Positions 4,571 through 7,008 of a DNA stretch of 7,008 bases are shown piece by piece. The notes under the pieces are model-generated. The model did no database searches. It was not told the DNA's origin and saw only the letters and a list, made by a program, of their open reading frames with translations. Source of the DNA: Phycisphaerae bacterium. GTDB lineage: Bacteria; Planctomycetota; Phycisphaerae; SM23-33. The stretch is from NCBI GenBank assembly GCA_030754715.1, contig JASLZV010000092.1:1-7008 (forward strand). Direction: 5' to 3'. Both the position numbers and the translations under genes were made by a program. Positions within the stretch are counted from its first letter, which is position 1. The number at the start of each line of letters is the position of its first letter.

Positions 4571-5695
4571 TCATATCCGGACTCGTGCCCATCGCCCGCT
4601 CAGGCATTTGTCGTGCTTGCCGGCGTAGTAGATCAGCAGCACGGTGTTGTCGTCGAGCACCAGTCCCGAAGGATGGCCGAAGCACCATTTCCCCATGTCT
4701 TCCCAGAGTTCGGCGTATCCAGGTTCGCTGCCGGCTGAGCGTTCTTTGCCACCTTCGGCTTCGTATACGACCAGTTCGCCGTCGTGATCCCACCTCTTGC
4801 CTCCATCCGGCGAGGCGATCAGCCGCATTGACCCCGGCGATTGACGACAAACGTAAAAGGCCAGCAGGCGGCCGTCGGGCAGCGGGATGGGTCCGGCGAT
4901 CTGCCCGGTAATTCCCGTCGCAAACGGCTGTTCCCACGTGAGTGTCGCCGGATCGCCCCAGGCCATGTGTATCTCCACGTCTTTTTCCGCTTCGTGGTCG
5001 TACGTCCAGAACATCGTAACCACCCGGGCGGTCTTTGGGCATACTCGGTTGCGCTGGTCCCAGTAGAACAGAATGTTCTCGAGATCCCTGGCTACGGCCA
5101 GGACCGTATCGAAAGACTCCCCATCGGCGCTGAACATGGCGTGAGCGCCGTGAAGACTGGGTCCGCCGGCCTGTTCGTGCTGAAAGTTCTCAAACGGCGC
5201 CAACCAGCCCTTGCCCGGCAGGCGTATGGCCGGGCCGGTCAGTACCGGCCCTGTCAACGATCCGGTGTTCAGCGTCTGGTAGTCTCTCCAGGTTCGTCCG
5301 CCGTCGGTGGACCTGGCCATCAGCAGATTGCTTGGGATGACCGAATCGGTTTCCGCATCATACAAACTTTCATCTCCGCCTGACCGGTTCATCCACGTCA
5401 GAAAGGCCAGAACCATGCCGTCACCCGTTTCAGCCAGTTCGGCCTCGCGGATCTCCCCCGGAACGCCGTTAAGCGACGTCTCGAACCCGTCACAGACAAT
5501 CTGCCAACTTGCGCCGTTGTCGGTGGACTGGGCCACCGCGCAGTTACCGTCGGCGGAATTCTTGCTGCTTCCCAACCTGAACGTAGCCAGTATCTTTCCC
5601 GATGCCGATTGAAACAAAGACGTGAAAAAGCAAACTCGCTTCGCCCCGGCGGCCTTCTCCGCGTCAAATATGTACCCTTCGTCGATCAGTTTCAC
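4571..5695 (-). CDS. Sialidase-like BNR/Asp-box beta-propeller protein
   Basis: The protein has 374 residues with the features of the sialidase (neuraminidase) superfamily. Asp-box motifs S-x-D-x-G-x-x-W are at 57-64 (STDNGASW), 129-136 (STDGGRTW) and 295-302 (SPDGGKRW), with a degenerate copy at 189-195. The spacing fits a six-bladed propeller. An Arg early in the chain (R40 in ATFRLGS) and GEIREAEL (80-87) lie where such proteins often carry active-site residues, but I cannot confirm a sialidase catalytic set. It may therefore hydrolyse another glycosidic bond or act differently. There is no signal peptide, unlike most exosialidases, so it is predicted to be cytoplasmic. Translation starts at GTG 5695: AGGAGT (5701-5706 on the complement) is 5 nt upstream, and no in-frame ATG gives a better start. 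It lies 57 bp after the dehydrogenase gene and is surely co-transcribed. Confidence 0.8.
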   Translation of the reverse strand: MKLIDEGYIFDAEKAAGAKRVCFFTSLFQSASGKILATFRLGSSKNSADGNCAVAQSTDNGASWQIVCDGFETSLNGVPGEIREAELAETGDGMVLAFLTWMNRSGGDESLYDAETDSVIPSNLLMARSTDGGRTWRDYQTLNTGSLTGPVLTGPAIRLPGKGWLAPFENFQHEQAGGPSLHGAHAMFSADGESFDTVLAVARDLENILFYWDQRNRVCPKTARVVTMFWTYDHEAEKDVEIHMAWGDPATLTWEQPFATGITGQIAGPIPLPDGRLLAFYVCRQSPGSMRLIASPDGGKRWDHDGELVVYEAEGGKERSAGSEPGYAELWEDMGKWCFGHPSGLVLDDNTVLLIYYAGKHDKCLSGRWARVRI

Positions 5696-5752
5696 GCGAT
5701 ACTCCTGTAACGGGTTGATTCTCAGCCATTTTCTGTGGTGTTGGTTCCGCCT

Positions 5753-6784
5753 TCAATTGCCCTGCAACTGTTCGGTGGTCAATTCGTTGAGCAGCGTTTT
5801 GCCGGCGATGTAGCGTTTGAGATTCTCGCCAAACAAGCCAAAGATTCCTTCAGTAAACCGCGTCGTCAGGTCGTCCCCGGCGATGTGAGATGTTATGATC
5901 GTGTTGTCCATCGACCACCAAGGGCTTTCCGGCGGCAGCGGCTCGTTGTAGAGGGCGTCGATCGACGCCCCGCGAATCCTGCCTTCACGCAGGCATTGTA
6001 TCAGCGGCTGTTCCTGGATGATCGCCGCGCGGGCGGAATTAATCACCACCGCCGAGGGTTTCAGTAGATTCAGTTCCTTGGCGCCGATGATGTCCTTGCT
6101 GGTCTCAGTGAGGGCTGCGGCGATGACAAGGTAGTCCAGGTGCGGCATGAACTCCTCGAACTGGTCCGGGCTGAACATGCGATCCGGCAGTACGCCTTTA
6201 GGATCACCCACCCCCCGGATGCAGTATATGTCCGGGCGCGGACGGGCCTTTCCGTTCGGCGCCATACCCCAGACCGTTACCCCCATCGCCTTGGCAATTC
6301 GCGCCGTCTCGCGGCCGATTCCTCCGTAGCCGAAAAAGCCGATGGTGGAACCGCGAAATTGAAGCTGAAAGTCCTCCCGCCGCTGGTACAGGCAGTTCTT
6401 CTGATTCGCGAGCATGCCCGGCATGTTACGCTGCCAGGTGAGCATCATAAGAATGTTCCACTCGGCGATCACCACGTCGAAGTTGCCCGTTCCGTTTGTC
6501 ACGCGGATCCCGCGCTCGATGATAGGCAGGCCGTACACCTGCCCATAGCCGGCCGAGGTCAGTTGCATCCACTTGAGTTGGTCGAAATCTTCGAAGTTCC
6601 GGGGGGGCAGTTCGCAAAAATACACGTCAACCCCGCGCATGAGATCGGCGGGCATCTTGTCGTCAACGTCGTATATGAAAGGGCCGACGCGGACTTCCGC
6701 ATCAGGAAAGGTCTGACACAACCAATCTACGCCTTTTTGTGTTGTCTCATTGATCGAGATCAGGATTCGTGGTGTCTTTTTCAT
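5753..6784 (-). CDS. D-isomer-specific 2-hydroxyacid dehydrogenase (NAD(P)-dependent)
   Basis: This 343-residue cytoplasmic oxidoreductase interconverts a 2-keto acid and a D-2-hydroxy acid with NAD(P)H. The Rossmann dinucleotide-binding loop GYGGIG is at 152-157. The catalytic triad is in place: Arg252 (NSARAA), Glu281 (EPLPPESP) and His300 (ITSHIAG). The spacing (29 and 19 residues) equals that of phosphoglycerate dehydrogenase. The usual motifs N-x-G-R-G and T-P-H are altered to NSARA and TSH, so it is a divergent member, nearer to the glyoxylate/hydroxypyruvate reductase-like group than to true SerA. Length is normal for a member without an ACT domain. The ATG at 6784 is preceded by AGGG 7 nt upstream. 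The gene starts 18 bp after the stop of the enolase-superfamily gene, so they form one operon. Its substrate is unknown; context suggests a sugar-acid product. Confidence 0.9.
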   Translation of the reverse strand: MKKTPRILISINETTQKGVDWLCQTFPDAEVRVGPFIYDVDDKMPADLMRGVDVYFCELPPRNFEDFDQLKWMQLTSAGYGQVYGLPIIERGIRVTNGTGNFDVVIAEWNILMMLTWQRNMPGMLANQKNCLYQRREDFQLQFRGSTIGFFGYGGIGRETARIAKAMGVTVWGMAPNGKARPRPDIYCIRGVGDPKGVLPDRMFSPDQFEEFMPHLDYLVIAAALTETSKDIIGAKELNLLKPSAVVINSARAAIIQEQPLIQCLREGRIRGASIDALYNEPLPPESPWWSMDNTIITSHIAGDDLTTRFTEGIFGLFGENLKRYIAGKTLLNELTTEQLQGN

Positions 6785-6802
6785 GTTCTTGCCCTGTCCT
6801 GA

Positions 6803-7008
6803 TTAGAGGTACTGCTCCTTGCCCGGCACGAGGTTCCATTCACCGGACCCCCGAACGAAGGGGTACTTGTTCTTGATCTCATCGGTCAACCGCACACCCA
6901 GTCCCGGCGTTTCGGGCGGCAGGATATACCCATCTTCAAAACGATATCCGTCGGCGTAGATGTCGGTATGCAGGCCGCCGGGCAGCGGCGGAATCTCCAG
7001 AATCGCAA
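6803..7008 (-). CDS. Enolase-superfamily (mandelate racemase/muconate lactonizing-like) enzyme, C-terminal part only
   Basis: Only the last 67 codons are present; the gene continues past the right edge. Read on the complement (in phase from 7006 down to the TAA at 6803-6805) it gives EIPPLPGGLHTD, then DGYRFEDGYILPPETPGLGV, then RLTDEIKNKYPF and a Gly/Trp-containing tail ending in KEQYL. The 'dGyilpPetPGLGV' pattern marks the C-terminal capping segment of mandelate racemase-group members, which include sugar-acid dehydratases such as galactonate and rhamnonate dehydratases. These dehydrate acid sugars to 2-keto-3-deoxy acids using Mg2+; the catalytic residues are outside the window. It is the upstream partner of the dehydrogenase, 18 bp apart. 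The exact subfamily cannot be told. Confidence 0.7.
   Translation of the reverse strand, partial: AILEIPPLPGGLHTDIYADGYRFEDGYILPPETPGLGVRLTDEIKNKYPFVRGSGEWNLVPGKEQYL

Noticed and set aside
3742..4911. Plus-strand open frames across the aldolase and BNR genes (for example 3742-4221 and 4270-4911)
   Set aside because: They are antisense shadows of well-supported minus-strand genes and show no recognisable protein features.
6140..6802. Plus-strand open frame of 220 codons opposite the dehydrogenase
   Set aside because: It is antisense to a gene with intact Rossmann and catalytic motifs and has no family-like sequence of its own.

Overview
This window most likely comes from a planctomycete, probably a Phycisphaerae-like environmental or metagenomic lineage. 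The sequence is GC-rich. It carries a PEP-CTERM surface protein, and next to it a type IV pilin-like protein with the C-terminal H-X9-DG signature that is greatly expanded in Planctomycetes, Lentisphaerae and Verrucomicrobia. It also carries a sugar-acid type catabolic cluster with a sialidase-like protein. The placement rests on gene content only; no marker gene fixes it.

Layout. (1) Positions 1-901 (+) hold the 3' part of a DHH/DHHA1 phosphoesterase (NrnA-like), interrupted by a frameshift near 292-298 and followed by a terminator-like hairpin. (2) Positions 973-3292 (+) look like one regulated unit. A near-consensus sigma-70 promoter (TTGACA, 17 bp, TATACT) is followed immediately by a cobalamin (B12) riboswitch, an intrinsic terminator, and an unusually long 275-nt leader with heptanucleotide repeats. 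Three genes for exported proteins follow: a PEP-CTERM protein, an H-X9-DG pseudopilin and a small lipoprotein whose gene overlaps the pilin gene by 14 bp. (3) A tRNA-Ser(UGA) gene lies on the minus strand at 3365-3449. (4) The rest, 3664-7008, is a minus-strand operon read right to left: the C-terminus of an enolase-superfamily (mandelate racemase-like) enzyme, a D-2-hydroxyacid dehydrogenase, a sialidase/BNR-like beta-propeller protein and an HpcH/HpaI-family aldolase.

How the parts fit. The riboswitch unit suggests that B12 sufficiency switches off a set of envelope proteins, so the PEP-CTERM protein and its partners may help acquire corrinoids, although none is a recognised transporter. 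The minus-strand operon has the logic of sugar-acid breakdown: a dehydratase makes a 2-keto-3-deoxy acid, an aldolase cleaves it to a pyruvate-like product and an aldehyde, and an NAD(P)-dependent dehydrogenase handles a keto or hydroxy acid. The BNR protein has no visible signal peptide. The most interesting item is the riboswitch-controlled PEP-CTERM / pseudopilin / lipoprotein unit.
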